A stretch of DNA of 64,000 nt from Acerihabitans arboris (GCF_010131535.1 NZ_WUBS01000009.1:124001-188000); one strand, 5' to 3'; numbered from the stretch's first letter, positions 37,696 to 46,921 are shown. Notes: a model not told the origin generated them from the sequence alone. Made by a program: numbers and translations.

Positions 37696-37740
37696 GGCTG
37701 AAATAAAAATGTTTATAACAACCCGGCTGAAATAAACATT
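37696..37740. promoter_or_regulatory. Direct and inverted repeats before the O-methyltransferase gene
   Basis: GGCTGAAATAAA occurs twice, 29 bp apart (37696-37707, 37725-37736). Overlapping this, AATGTTTAT (37708-37716) and ATAAACATT (37732-37740) form perfect 9-bp inverted arms. This is the only structure seen in the 411-bp AT-rich gap 37410-37820. It looks like a regulator site about 80-125 bp before the gene. Confidence 0.4.
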
Positions 37741-37820
37741 AAAAGTGTTAATCATCTTCTTTATATATGGGGCCGGGTTACTGTTTGTCAAACATCGCTA
37801 CTGTATGTTGGAGAACATAT

Positions 37821-38828
37821 ATGAATATAAATAAACCTTCCCCCCATAGTCAAATGCTGGAAACTATAGGCATGCGGTCGTTAGTGGTATTTGCCATTTC
37901 CGCGGCGGCCGAATTAAAAGTAGCGGATGTGATTGGCGATAATATTTGCCCGATCGATGAATTGGCTTATGTTACCCAAACCGATGCAAATTCCCTGCAT
38001 CGGCTGCTGCGCGCGCTCAGCGGCGAAGGCATTTTTATCGAGGAAGAGGGCGGTTATCGCAATTCCATCCTGAGCAATACGCTGCGCCGCGATATACCGG
38101 ACTCGCAATACGCCTGGGCGCAGTTTATGGCCTCACCACAGGTAAACCGCTGCTTTGAGCGCTTAAGCTGGTCGCTGGCTACCGGACTGCCCATATTTGA
38201 TGAAATCCACGGTTGCTCCTTTTTCGAATCCCTGCGCCGGGACCCGGCGGCGGCCAATCGTTTCGCCAGCGCCATGACATCGATGTCCGCCTCCTCCCTT
38301 GCCGACGCCCTTGACGCGTATGATTTTTCGCAGGCCGGCTGCGTGGTGGATGTGGGCGGCGGCTACGGTACCTTTTTACGCGGCATCCTGGCCGCCCACC
38401 CGCTTACCAGCGGCATTCTCTTCAAGCGGCCGGAGATCCCGGCGAACGCAGCACGGGATGAAACCGGGGCGGATGAACGGCTGATGTTGGCCAGTGGTGA
38501 TTATTTCGACAGTGTGCCGAGGCTGGGCGATACCTATATCCTGCGGCACGTGCTGCGCGACTGGCCGGACGACAAGGCGATCGGCATCCTGCGCAACTGT
38601 CGTAAAGCCATGCGCCCCGATGGATGCGTGCTGATTTTTGAACATGTGCTCCGGCCGGCCAATGAGCACGATTATGCCAAATTCCTTGATTTGATGCTGC
38701 TGGCCTACGCCACCGGACGCGAAAGGAGTATCGGGGAGTTCGGCCGGCTGGTGGATCAGGCGGGGCTGCGTATCAAGAGGGTGATACCCGCCGGTGGGGT
38801 TCATACCATCATCGAGGCGCGGATATAA
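37821..38828 (+). CDS. SAM-dependent O-methyltransferase, acetylserotonin/caffeate OMT-like family
   Basis: A cytoplasmic methyltransferase of 335 residues in the two-domain family of small-molecule O-methyltransferases. The N-terminal winged-helix dimerisation part spans about 1-90 (SLHRLLRALSGEGIFIEEEG). The SAM-binding motif I is VVDVGGGYGTFLRGI, followed by YILRHVLRDWPDDKAIGILR, the usual catalytic-His region of the family. GGAG lies about 7 bp before the ATG; the frame also opens 18 codons earlier. Such enzymes usually belong to secondary metabolism, but no synthase is adjacent, so the substrate is unknown. Confidence 0.85.
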   Translation: MNINKPSPHSQMLETIGMRSLVVFAISAAAELKVADVIGDNICPIDELAYVTQTDANSLHRLLRALSGEGIFIEEEGGYRNSILSNTLRRDIPDSQYAWAQFMASPQVNRCFERLSWSLATGLPIFDEIHGCSFFESLRRDPAAANRFASAMTSMSASSLADALDAYDFSQAGCVVDVGGGYGTFLRGILAAHPLTSGILFKRPEIPANAARDETGADERLMLASGDYFDSVPRLGDTYILRHVLRDWPDDKAIGILRNCRKAMRPDGCVLIFEHVLRPANEHDYAKFLDLMLLAYATGRERSIGEFGRLVDQAGLRIKRVIPAGGVHTIIEARI

Positions 38829-38898
38829 GCGCATCAGGGCATCGGTGGCGCTGTGCTAAGCGACGCGGTCGCGCTATGCTGGGCAATAAGCGTGGGCA

Positions 38899-38923
38899 CC
38901 CGCTGTAAAGCGGGCCGCTTTTA
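38899..38923 (+). terminator. Hairpin terminator after the O-methyltransferase gene
   Basis: CCCGCT/AGCGGG stem with a GTAA loop is followed by CCGCTTTTATT. It separates the methyltransferase from the amidotransferase gene. Confidence 0.5.
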
Positions 38924-38962
38924 TTAAACTTTTCGTTAATTCAGCAAAGGATTTTCACCTAT

Positions 38963-39703
38963 ATGAATAATCCCGCAAATGCGCCGTTGGCCATTATCCA
39001 GCTGGGCGCGCCGCCGGCGGCGATTATCGCCGGGGTCGGCGAGCAGCATAACTGGTTTATCCGGGCGCTAGGGCTGGCCCCGGGCGACTATCTCCTGATC
39101 CGCCCCGATCTGGGCGATCCGCTGCCGGACGACGGCGCGATATCAGGTGCGATCCTGACCGGCTCATGGGCGATGGTTACCGACGGGGCGGCGTGGAGCG
39201 AGGCTACCGCCACCTGGATTCGTGAGGTTTATCAACGCGCATTGCCGTTGCTGGGCGTGTGTTATGGCCATCAGCTAATGGCCTATGCCCTCGGCGGCGC
39301 GGTGGCGGACAATCCCCAAGGGTGGGAAGGGGGCCTGCAATGGATAGAGGCCACGCGGGATGCCGGTAAAGACCTCTTGCTGGCCGGACTTCCCGGCCGG
39401 TTCAGCGCCTGGCTGTCCCATCGCCAGACGGTGCTGTCTCCGCCTGCTGGCGCCAGGGTGCTGGCGGCCTCCCAGCAAGATCATTGCCAGGTTATCCGCT
39501 ACAGCCCGCAGGCGTTTTCGGTACAGTTTCATCCCGAGTTTACCGCCGCCATTATGGACGCCTGCCTGCGCGCCAATGGCCGGGTGCCCGAACAGGAAGC
39601 GCCGCGCGTGGGAACGAGCGGCGATGGCGCATGGCCATTGTTGATATTGCGGCGTTTTTACCCGCAGCGGCGCCGGGAAAAAACGGATGGGGCGGCGGCG
39701 TAA
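38963..39703 (+). CDS. Class I glutamine amidotransferase-like protein
   Basis: A 246-residue stand-alone GATase1 domain. The nucleophile Cys is in LLGVCYGHQLMAYALGG and the His-Glu pair in FSVQFHPEFTAAIM, so the triad is complete. The oxyanion stretch ILTGSWAMVTD precedes it. It resembles the YfeJ-like proteins annotated as glutamine amidotransferase or GMP-synthase-like, for which I know no firm substrate. AAAGG lies 12 bp before the ATG. A hairpin and 134 bp separate it from the methyltransferase, so it may have its own promoter. Confidence 0.85.
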   Translation: MNNPANAPLAIIQLGAPPAAIIAGVGEQHNWFIRALGLAPGDYLLIRPDLGDPLPDDGAISGAILTGSWAMVTDGAAWSEATATWIREVYQRALPLLGVCYGHQLMAYALGGAVADNPQGWEGGLQWIEATRDAGKDLLLAGLPGRFSAWLSHRQTVLSPPAGARVLAASQQDHCQVIRYSPQAFSVQFHPEFTAAIMDACLRANGRVPEQEAPRVGTSGDGAWPLLILRRFYPQRRREKTDGAAA

Positions 39704-40134
39704 AACCCGTAAGGGAAAGCGATGTTCAGTGGATAAATCATCGATCGGTATTCGAGACGGCACGTGAAAAAGAACGCCGGCTGAATCGATGTATTAATAA
39801 GCGGCTGCTTAAAGGCCGGCCCGATCCCCATTCTTTTCTATCAACGGTCATTATCCATATTCTTTCCTATTGCGCCCATTGACGGGTCTAGCGCATCTTT
39901 TCAAAATGATACTCAAATTATAAAATTGAGAGGCTCAGTGGATATGATTCTTTTCAATTATTATATTATCCATATGATAAGTCCTTGCCGGTATAACGCA
40001 TTGAATATTTTGATTATATAAATTCCGGCATATAAAAAATAAATATGTTATAAGTATCAAGCGACAAAAAGTTTTGATAAACCAAGTGACTTTTTCAGTA
40101 AATAAATGGATTTATATTTATTATAGGGAATATA
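39704..40134. other. AT-rich intergenic stretch upstream of the RES gene
   Basis: 431 bp without a credible gene. Base composition drops sharply to AT-rich from about 39880 onward, unlike the GC-rich neighbours. The stretch must contain the promoter of the RES-domain gene, but no clear operator was picked out. Confidence 0.6.
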
Positions 40135-40761
40135 ATGATGCTAAATTTGAATGAGGGAAATCATAACCGTAATACGAATACGCTAATAGACCTAGTTAAT
40201 GATATAAATCCTTCGGTAATGATAAACCTTCCGGTGGGACTGGTGTTATTTCATGTCCAAAAAGGTTATTTTTCGGGGAGTGGCGTTTTTTTTAATAAAC
40301 AAACAGGCACGAAAATCTCGCGTTTCGCTGTCGGAACCGGTACCAAAGGTACGTATTATGTCGCCTATGCGCCTGAAACAGCCCTGGCTGAAGTATTTAA
40401 GGATGCTTATCTGGAAGCAGAGGATTTGGATAGGTATTTTATGGCCACCGTTTCGCCCGTGCGCAGCCTGAAAATTGTACACATGGGTTATCTGGCAAGG
40501 GAATTGGGGATTGATGTAACCGCTTTGATGAACGAATCCTATGCAACAACACAGAAAATCGCGGCGGAGGTATCTCACTATGCGGATGGATTATGGTATA
40601 TCTCACGTAAATTGGGTGAACCCTGCCTGGCGTTCTGGCATGAATGCACCGATGGCGCTGGTCTGTTTATTACCCGTGATGTGGTTGCGCTCTCCCGATT
40701 CCATTATCAAAACATTGATGCGGAGAGCATGCTCGATCGTTTAAACATCAAGGTGATGTAA
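40135..40761 (+). CDS. RES domain protein (putative NAD-depleting toxin)
   Basis: A 208-residue protein with the RES signature. Arg63 is in KISRFAVGTGT, Glu81/Glu86 in YYVAYAPETALAEVF, and a candidate Ser157 in DGLWYISRKLG; these correspond to the Arg, Glu and Ser after which the family is named. Characterised RES toxins degrade NAD+ and are neutralised by Xre/MbcA-ParS antitoxins. AGGGA lies just before two adjacent ATGs. The gene is much more AT-rich than the window average, pointing to transfer. Its apparent partner is encoded tail to tail on the other strand, 28 bp away, instead of upstream in an operon. Confidence 0.8.
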   Translation: MMLNLNEGNHNRNTNTLIDLVNDINPSVMINLPVGLVLFHVQKGYFSGSGVFFNKQTGTKISRFAVGTGTKGTYYVAYAPETALAEVFKDAYLEAEDLDRYFMATVSPVRSLKIVHMGYLARELGIDVTALMNESYATTQKIAAEVSHYADGLWYISRKLGEPCLAFWHECTDGAGLFITRDVVALSRFHYQNIDAESMLDRLNIKVM

Positions 40762-40789
40762 CGTGATGGCTGAATATTTCCCGCCCTTT

Positions 40790-41458
40790 TTATTCGGCGT
40801 CCTGCATTCCGCGCAGTTTCGCAATGCGGCAAAGCTGGCGGATCTCTTCATCCGTTGCTCCTTTCTCAAGTATGGTCAAAGGGGTTGTCTGCATTTCGAG
40901 GCAGGCATCCAAGGTGTCTATTCTACCCATGAAGAAGCCGCATCTGCGGATATCGCTTAGATGATCCAGGCTGCCGAGAATTTCGCCGACCCCTTTAAGC
41001 ATGCCTTTGTCATTGTGCTGGCCATTTTTGGCAAATTGAAACATGGGGAACAGATAGTCGCCGCCCAGTTGGATCGCCAGCAGCTTGCCGTTCTTGCGGT
41101 TATTGTTAACCGTTACCGGCGAGACGCCCAGTATACGGGCAACCTCGCTGGATTTTACCGTGCCGCCAAGCTTAACAAGTTCGTTTAAGAAGTCGGCACG
41201 GTTTTTCGCCCGTTTTAACAGCCGGGCGGTTTCCGGGGATTCCTGCTGGCTATGTCTTGCCGTGATGGCCTGGGTAATGAATTCAATAGCAAACTCATCA
41301 TCCGGCAGGGATAATAGCCCTTTGAATGCTTGTTCGTTATTGTCCAGGGCACACAGGTAGCTTTGCATCAATTTTGCCAATCGTCCCGCGGTGGTGGCAT
41401 GCCATTCTCCATGCGTGTTTCCAGTCTCAGGGCAGGTTTTCAGGTTGGAAGTGTGCAT
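40790..41458 (-). CDS. HTH DNA-binding protein, probable antitoxin partner of the RES protein
   Basis: A 222-residue protein that I do not recognise as a named family. Residues about 100-131 form a convincing helix-turn-helix (GGTVKSSEVARILGVSPVTV). The C-terminal part (GFFMGRIDTLDACLEMQTTP followed by LTILEKGATDEEIRQL) has the layout of a MbcA/ParS toxin-binding segment, which is an inference from pattern only. AAGGA precedes the ATG by 9 bp. Its promoter carries 9-bp inverted arms, suggesting autorepression. Convergence with the RES gene and shared low GC support a functional pair. Confidence 0.65.
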   Translation of the reverse strand: MHTSNLKTCPETGNTHGEWHATTAGRLAKLMQSYLCALDNNEQAFKGLLSLPDDEFAIEFITQAITARHSQQESPETARLLKRAKNRADFLNELVKLGGTVKSSEVARILGVSPVTVNNNRKNGKLLAIQLGGDYLFPMFQFAKNGQHNDKGMLKGVGEILGSLDHLSDIRRCGFFMGRIDTLDACLEMQTTPLTILEKGATDEEIRQLCRIAKLRGMQDAE

Positions 41459-41473
41459 AAATGGCGTCCTTTT

Positions 41474-41511
41474 TTATGATTTCAGATTTTACACTATAGT
41501 TAAAATCATAA
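41474..41511. promoter_or_regulatory. Inverted-repeat operator and promoter of the HTH gene
   Basis: TTATGATTT and AAATCATAA are perfect 9-bp arms with centres 29 bp apart, close to three helical turns. A minus-strand -10-like TATAGT lies between them. The site is 16-53 bp before the HTH gene, as expected for an autoregulated antitoxin. The same arms were not found upstream of the RES gene. Confidence 0.6.
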
Positions 41512-41559
41512 ACCTTCGCAACCCGCCATTGCGTTTGTCGCCTTGCGAATACCCTTCGT

Positions 41560-42237
41560 CTAAGATGTAAACACCACGCTGCTCTTAACCCGGGTATCCA
41601 CCTGCAGCGAGAAAATATCCGGGCGGGCGTAATGACCGGCCACGTCAAAGTCATAGCGGGCCTAAACCATCTCATCCAGATCGATGGCGGCGGTCACCAG
41701 CCCCGTTTCGCCGACGAGCGGGACGGCCAGGATATTCCCCAGCGGCCCGATAACCACGCTGCCGCCGCGGATCAGCGGCCGGTCGTTATCCCAGTTGGGA
41801 ACGGCGAGGCCCAGTTTCGCCGGCGAGGGTTGAACCCGGCAGGCGCTGACGACAAAACAGCGGCCTTCATGGGCGATATGACGCATAAGGCTTTGCCAAA
41901 TATCTCGCCCATCCACCGTCGGCGCACACCAGATCTCCACGCCTTTGGCGTACATGGCCATGCGCAAAAGGGGCATATGATTTTCCCAACAGATGGCGGT
42001 GCCCAGGCGACCGGCGCTGCCTTCAACCACCGGCAGGGTCGAACCGTCGCCCTGTCCCCGGATCAGCCGTTCGGTGCCGGTGGGCATCAGTTTAAGGTGG
42101 ATGGCGGCCAGCCCTTCCCCGGCGGAGAAAAACAGCGCCGGGCAGTACAGGGTGCTGCCCGCTCGCTCAATCACGCCGACCACCAGATCGGCGCCGGTTT
42201 GCCGCGCTATCCCATCGAGCTGGGACGGCGCACCCAC
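41560..42237 (-). pseudogene. Nitrilase pseudogene (5' truncated, in-frame TAG)
   Basis: The frame encodes the central and C-terminal part of a carbon-nitrogen hydrolase. The catalytic Lys is in [12 protein letters not shown], Cys in [17 protein letters not shown], and [17 protein letters not shown] follows. The N-terminal 80 or so residues, including the catalytic Glu, are missing; the homology stops about 90 bp from the surE end. A TAG at 41662-41664 interrupts IDLDEMV, yet the same frame continues with ARYDFDVAGHYARPDIFS, the conserved nitrilase C-terminus, to a normal stop at 41560. Both lesions argue for a dead gene. Confidence 0.85.
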
Positions 42238-42329
42238 GGCGCGCGCGATAGGGCCGTCACCTTGGTGGAAGAGGCGATTGTCGCCTCGTTCACCGGGTTG
42301 CCAGGGTTCGGGAAGCCATAAGGGATGGA

Positions 42330-43106
42330 CTAGAAGTCCTGGCCGTACAGGCCGCCGAGCCGCTGGTACTCTTTCATTTCGGTACGCTCGAAGGTCAGCG
42401 GCGTAACAGAAATATAACCTTCGTCATTCAGTTTAAGCTCGCTGTTCTCCGGTCGTTCCAGGCCGCCGTGCTGCACCCGTATCCAGAAATAGTCTTCACC
42501 GTGCGGATCCGGCGTGGCTATCACCATCATGCCGTCCACGTTGCCCATGCCCTGTTTGGTGACCCGGATGCCTTTGACCCGATCGGCGGCCATATCGGGA
42601 AAATTGACGTTCAGGCAGACCTGCCGATCCCATGACGCCTGCAATAAATGTTGCAGGGTCGGCACCAGATAACGTGTGGCGCTATCCCAGTTTACCGGCT
42701 GATCCGGGTCGCGGTTCTGGCTTAAAGCAATCGAGGGAATGCCTGACAGCATGCCCGTCATCGCCGCGCCTACCGTGCCGGAAAGCAGGGTTTCAAACCC
42801 CAGGTTGGAGCCGTTATTCACACCAGAGAGCACCAGGTCGGGCGGTGAATCGAGCATTGCCTGATGCACGGCGTATGCCACGCAATCGGCCGGCGTGCCG
42901 TAGACGGCAAAGCGCCGTGGGCCTTTGTTAATCACCCGCACCGGTTCGCGCATACTCAGGGAATTGGCCACGCCGCTTTTGTCTTGGGCGGGGGCGACTA
43001 TCCATACCTCTTCGGCGATTTCCTGGGCGGCCTTGGCCAGCAGTTCCAGGCCGGGCGCGTCGATGCCGTCATCATTGGTCAATAAAACGCGATTCACTTT
43101 TTTCAT
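42330..43106 (-). CDS. surE: SurE family 5'/3'-nucleotidase
   Basis: A 258-residue metal-dependent nucleoside monophosphatase. The metal site [11 protein letters not shown] is at the N-terminus, with [37 protein letters not shown] and [13 protein letters not shown] all intact. It is clearly divergent from E. coli SurE and is not in the usual surE-pcm-nlpD-rpoS neighbourhood, so it is likely a second, acquired copy. A decayed nitrilase lies directly downstream on the same strand. The next gene in its direction of origin is an SDR 290 bp away. Confidence 0.88.
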   Translation of the reverse strand: MKKVNRVLLTNDDGIDAPGLELLAKAAQEIAEEVWIVAPAQDKSGVANSLSMREPVRVINKGPRRFAVYGTPADCVAYAVHQAMLDSPPDLVLSGVNNGSNLGFETLLSGTVGAAMTGMLSGIPSIALSQNRDPDQPVNWDSATRYLVPTLQHLLQASWDRQVCLNVNFPDMAADRVKGIRVTKQGMGNVDGMMVIATPDPHGEDYFWIRVQHGGLERPENSELKLNDEGYISVTPLTFERTEMKEYQRLGGLYGQDF

Positions 43107-43396
43107 CGTCAGGTGTTCTCCATGGGGTCATGCCAAAAAAGAATGAATGTCGTGTTGTTTTTGCCACGGGCGATGCCTGACATCATAGGACAAAACCACG
43201 TTCGAAGGGGATAAAATCTGTACAGCCGCGCGGATTTCTGTTCAGCAACCCTGTCTTGCGGCGGGTAAAAAAGCGCAGCGCAAGGCTAAGGATCTTTGTT
43301 GAATAACAGATTGCGAAAATATGACAAATCAAAGACGGGGGGCCGGTTTGCCGGGTGTTATGCCGCGACCGTTTCGGCCGCGGCAACGTGGCTGGG

Positions 43397-44257
43397 TTAC
43401 TCAGGGAAATCCGTTGCCAGCGCCGCGTCCTTCCACGCCGCCAAATCCAGCTTCACCTCGCCAATTTTCTGATACGCCAGATCCCACGAGATATGGCCGG
43501 CGAACAGGTGCAGCGGTGGTTTTTCCACTGACGCAGCCTGGACGATAAGTTCGGCCAGCTTATCGGGATCCCCGGCCTGGTTGCCCGCCAGGGTACCCAG
43601 GTGCAGATCCAGCGAGGCCTGGGCCTCGGTGTAGTCGTCAATATGGCGTTGCGCCAGCGTAAGCGATCCGCTGGAGAGAAATTCCGTGCGCACCGGTCCC
43701 GGATAGACCACGGTGGCCTTGATGCCCAATTCACGCGTTTCGGCCGCCATTGATTCCGTCAGTCCCGCCAGGGCGAATTTGGTGGCGACATAGCTGCCCC
43801 AGCCCGCGTAGCCGCCCTGGAAACCGACGATAGACGCAATATTAATAACATGCCCGGAGCGCTGGCGGCGCAACTGCGGCAGCGTACGGCGCAGCACATT
43901 CAGCGGCGCGAACACATTGACGTCGAAATTACGGCGCAGCTCGGCGTCGGTCAGGGCTTCCACCGTGCCATGCAGGCCATAACCGGCATTATTAACCACC
44001 ACATCAATCCTGCCGAAGGCCTTAAGGGCCAGCTCTACCGCCGCCCCGACGCTGTCCTCGTCGGTCAGGTCGGCCTCGAGCGGCAGGAACAGCAGGAACT
44101 GGTCGGCAGTTGCCGCCACGGCGCGCTCCAGGTCCGCGCGGTTCCTCGAAGTCGCGGCCACGTTGTGACCCAAGGCCAGCAACAAACGGGCCAGTGTCAG
44201 CCCGAGGCCTTTGGAGGCTCCGGTGATAAACCAGGTTTTAGGTTGTATAGTGCTCAT
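43397..44257 (-). CDS. Short-chain dehydrogenase/reductase (SDR) oxidoreductase
   Basis: A 286-residue classical SDR. The NAD(P) motif is TGASKGLG, with an Arg-containing start of the second strand (TSRNRADLE) that favours NADP. NNAGYGLHG and the active-site Ser/Tyr/Lys in NIASIVGFQGGYAGWGSYVA followed by TK are present. AGGA lies 9 bp before the ATG. The substrate cannot be read from sequence. It stands alone; a GC-rich hairpin near 43360-43384 follows its end and may act as terminator. No gene is seen in the 290 bp towards surE. Confidence 0.88.
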   Translation of the reverse strand: MSTIQPKTWFITGASKGLGLTLARLLLALGHNVAATSRNRADLERAVAATADQFLLFLPLEADLTDEDSVGAAVELALKAFGRIDVVVNNAGYGLHGTVEALTDAELRRNFDVNVFAPLNVLRRTLPQLRRQRSGHVINIASIVGFQGGYAGWGSYVATKFALAGLTESMAAETRELGIKATVVYPGPVRTEFLSSGSLTLAQRHIDDYTEAQASLDLHLGTLAGNQAGDPDKLAELIVQAASVEKPPLHLFAGHISWDLAYQKIGEVKLDLAAWKDAALATDFPE

Positions 44258-44429
44258 GACGGGGATTCCTCAGGTAATGATACGGACCGACGGTCTGACG
44301 CGCGAACGGCTTGCCGGCGTCGACGCCGCCCGGCTGGAGAATGACACGGGTTATGATACGGTTTTCCCCGCGGTGAGCGAATATCCAGTTCTTTTGATTT
44401 ATTGCCTATTCCTGTTTAAATAGCAAAAT

Positions 44430-44448
44430 CCCCGGCCGTGAGCCGGGG
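44430..44448 (-). terminator. Rho-independent terminator after the fhuE-like gene
   Basis: Read on the minus strand, CCCCGGC/GCCGGGG is a perfect 7-bp stem with a 5-nt loop followed by ATTTTGC, about 12 bp after the stop of the receptor gene. Confidence 0.75.
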
Positions 44449-44459
44449 AAATGTTTGCA

Positions 44460-46658
44460 TCAAAAGTTATAGGAAAGGCTTACCGAGTAATTACGCGGTT
44501 CTCCATAGACCGCATAGTCGCTCAGCCAAGAATAGTAAGTACGATCAAACAGATTGTCGACATTGGCCTGCACCGCCAGCTGTTTCGTCACCTGGTAACG
44601 GGCAAACAGATTGGCCAGCGGGATGCTGCCCTGGTAAACACGCTGAGTTTCCCCATCCGGTCCGGTTGCGTCCTGGAAAGTGCGGTTTTGCCAGTTCGCG
44701 CCGCCGCCGATGGTCAATTCCGGCAGCATTGGCAGCTGATAACGGCTGAAAAGCTTGAACGAGGTTTGCGGCATATTGCTGTTGAAACGGCCGGTTGAAT
44801 CTCTTGCCACATAGCGCGTGGCGCCGAAGGTCATCTGCAGGTTGTCCGTCACCGCGCCATTTAGCTCAAATTCCGCCCCTTTACTTACCGCGCCTTTCGC
44901 GGCGTAATACGCCTGCTCGCTGCCGCCGTTGACGAAGTTATCGCCATCGGGCTGCCCAACGTTGTCCTGTTCGATACGGAACACGGCCACCGTCGCCGTC
45001 AGGCGACCATTCATCCAGTCCGATTTCAGGCCGGTTTCATAGTTTTTACCGGTGACGGGCGAGAGGTAGCTTCCGCTGCGAGAGCGGTACGTCTGTGGCT
45101 GGAAGATGGAGGTATAGCTGGCGTAGGCCGACCAGGTATCGTTGATGTCGTAAACCAGGCCGCTATACGGCGTGAGGTTGCTTTTGCTCATGTCGCCGCT
45201 GCTGCCGTTGGTGCGCCATTGCGTGTAACGCGCGCCAATGATGAGCGACAGCGGATCGGCCAGCGAGAAGCGCGCGGCGGTGTAGGCGGATTTCTGCCGC
45301 ACGACATCATCGGCATTCTGGTACCAGTCATCCCATTGCGGATCGGCCACATCGCCGTTCCAGTTGTTGAAACTGCCCATTTGGTCGCTATCCAGGGCGC
45401 CGTCCGCGCTGTAAGTGGCGTTATGCTGACGGCTGTAGCTGACACCCGCCACCAGTTCATGCCGACGCCCGAAGAGCCCGAAAGGGCCGCTGGCATAGGT
45501 ATCAACCGAGTCCAGCTTACGTGTCCCCCGGTCCTTGCTGCCAAACCCGGAAAGGCCCTCGCCGGTCACCGCATCAGGAAAATCCATGATATAGAGAAGC
45601 TTATCGTTAAAGGTCTCTTCCGCATGCGTGCCATTCAGGCGAAAGGTCCAGCCGTTGTCGAAGTTATGCGTCGCGTTAGCAAAGACTTTACGCGAATCGA
45701 GGCTGTAGCGCGCCCAGTCCGCCGATGGGTTGGTGCTGCGATCAAAGCGCGTGCGCGAGCCGCCGCCGTACCAGGTGGGTAATCCGCCCCAGGTCGGATT
45801 ACCGGTATTGCTTTGCTGATAGTCGTAGCCTAGCGACAGCGTGGTGTGGTCGGTCACATCCGCGTCCACCACGCCATACAGGAATTTTTTGCTTTTATGG
45901 TAGCGGTCCAGCCAACTGTCCTGATCCTGGTAGCCCGCGATGACGCGGCCACGCACATTGCCGGATTCGCTGAGCGGACCAGAGACGTCCATGACATAAC
46001 GCTGTTTGTTCCAGCTGCCGTAGCTGGTTGAAACATTGCCGGTGAATTCCCTGCTGTCGGCGTGCTTGCGCACCATGTTCACCGATGCGGCCGGATTGCC
46101 GGCACCGGTCATCAGGCCGGTGGCGCCGCGTACCACTTCGATGCGGTCATAAATGGCCGTGTCTTCGCCGGCATCGCCAAAGTCCCATGTATCGCTGACC
46201 GACGTGGGAATATCATCGAAGGTGTAGTTGTTAATGTAAAAACCACGGGAAAAGTAAGCGGAGCGTTCGCTGTCAATGATTTCAGTCGAAATGCCGGTGG
46301 TGTTATCCAGCACGTCGCCCACCGATTGCAGGTCTTGATCCTGCATGCGCTGTTGCGTGATGACACTGACCGATTGCGGGACGTCGCGCGGCGTCAGCAG
46401 CATTTTTGTGCCGGCGCGGGTGGTTTTCACGCTGTAATCCTGCTGCTCATTAGCCGATCCATTAGCGGCGGCATCAACGACCATAACCTCCTGCGATTTC
46501 GACGTCGCAGTGGTGGTGTCGCTGCTGGTTTCGTCTGCCCGCGCCGGCGCGGGATTTATTAAAGCATGAATCGCCAGTGCCAACAGTAAAACGGTAAACG
46601 TATTTTTGATACCCGGCGCGCGCATACCGACGCCGGCTTCCCTGCTAATGAAAGACAT
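44460..46658 (-). CDS. fhuE: TonB-dependent siderophore receptor, FhuE-like (coprogen/hydroxamate)
   Basis: Outer-membrane ferric-siderophore receptor of 732 residues (E. coli FhuE 729). A signal sequence ends near PAPARA (about 41), followed by a linker, the conserved DYSVKTTRAGTKMLLTPRDV and the plug motif EVVRGATGLMTGAGNPAASV. The barrel has long FhuE-like blocks (SYGSWNKQRYV, SWLDRY, SIFQPQ) and a C-terminal Phe. The start at 46658 has GGGAAG 6 bp upstream. It is divergent from a yncE-like gene across Fur-like sites, the place occupied by yncD in E. coli. Coprogen or ferrioxamine-type substrate is inferred from similarity. Confidence 0.85.
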   Translation of the reverse strand: MSFISREAGVGMRAPGIKNTFTVLLLALAIHALINPAPARADETSSDTTTATSKSQEVMVVDAAANGSANEQQDYSVKTTRAGTKMLLTPRDVPQSVSVITQQRMQDQDLQSVGDVLDNTTGISTEIIDSERSAYFSRGFYINNYTFDDIPTSVSDTWDFGDAGEDTAIYDRIEVVRGATGLMTGAGNPAASVNMVRKHADSREFTGNVSTSYGSWNKQRYVMDVSGPLSESGNVRGRVIAGYQDQDSWLDRYHKSKKFLYGVVDADVTDHTTLSLGYDYQQSNTGNPTWGGLPTWYGGGSRTRFDRSTNPSADWARYSLDSRKVFANATHNFDNGWTFRLNGTHAEETFNDKLLYIMDFPDAVTGEGLSGFGSKDRGTRKLDSVDTYASGPFGLFGRRHELVAGVSYSRQHNATYSADGALDSDQMGSFNNWNGDVADPQWDDWYQNADDVVRQKSAYTAARFSLADPLSLIIGARYTQWRTNGSSGDMSKSNLTPYSGLVYDINDTWSAYASYTSIFQPQTYRSRSGSYLSPVTGKNYETGLKSDWMNGRLTATVAVFRIEQDNVGQPDGDNFVNGGSEQAYYAAKGAVSKGAEFELNGAVTDNLQMTFGATRYVARDSTGRFNSNMPQTSFKLFSRYQLPMLPELTIGGGANWQNRTFQDATGPDGETQRVYQGSIPLANLFARYQVTKQLAVQANVDNLFDRTYYSWLSDYAVYGEPRNYSVSLSYNF

Positions 46659-46781
46659 AGATACTTCCCATAAGGAATATTGTTATGCGAAGCGCTGCCG
46701 CTTTTTTTATTGTCCTGACACCAATACGGCATTACCAGGGTGTCCCGGCAGGTATCACAAAAAGCAAGAAGAGCATGCGAT

Positions 46782-46812
46782 GAGAATAGTAATGATAATG
46801 ATTTGCGTTAGA
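46782..46812. promoter_or_regulatory. Overlapping Fur-like sites near the fhuE-like gene
   Basis: Two overlapping 19-mers (46782-46800 and 46794-46812) match the Fur consensus at 12 and 13 positions, built from repeated AATGAT units. They lie about 125-155 bp upstream of the receptor start. Confidence 0.6.
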
Positions 46813-46921
46813 AAAATATCAAGGATAGTGGATACTAAATGTAACAAACTGTTATTATTGAATATATCAGCATGCTCACTCAAAGGTCTGCGCGCTGACA
46901 TCGCGCATTTACTTATAGAGT

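Noticed and set aside
43107-43396. Possible small gene between SDR and surE
   Set aside because: Only short frames without ribosome sites; the only structure is a GC-rich hairpin near 43360-43384.
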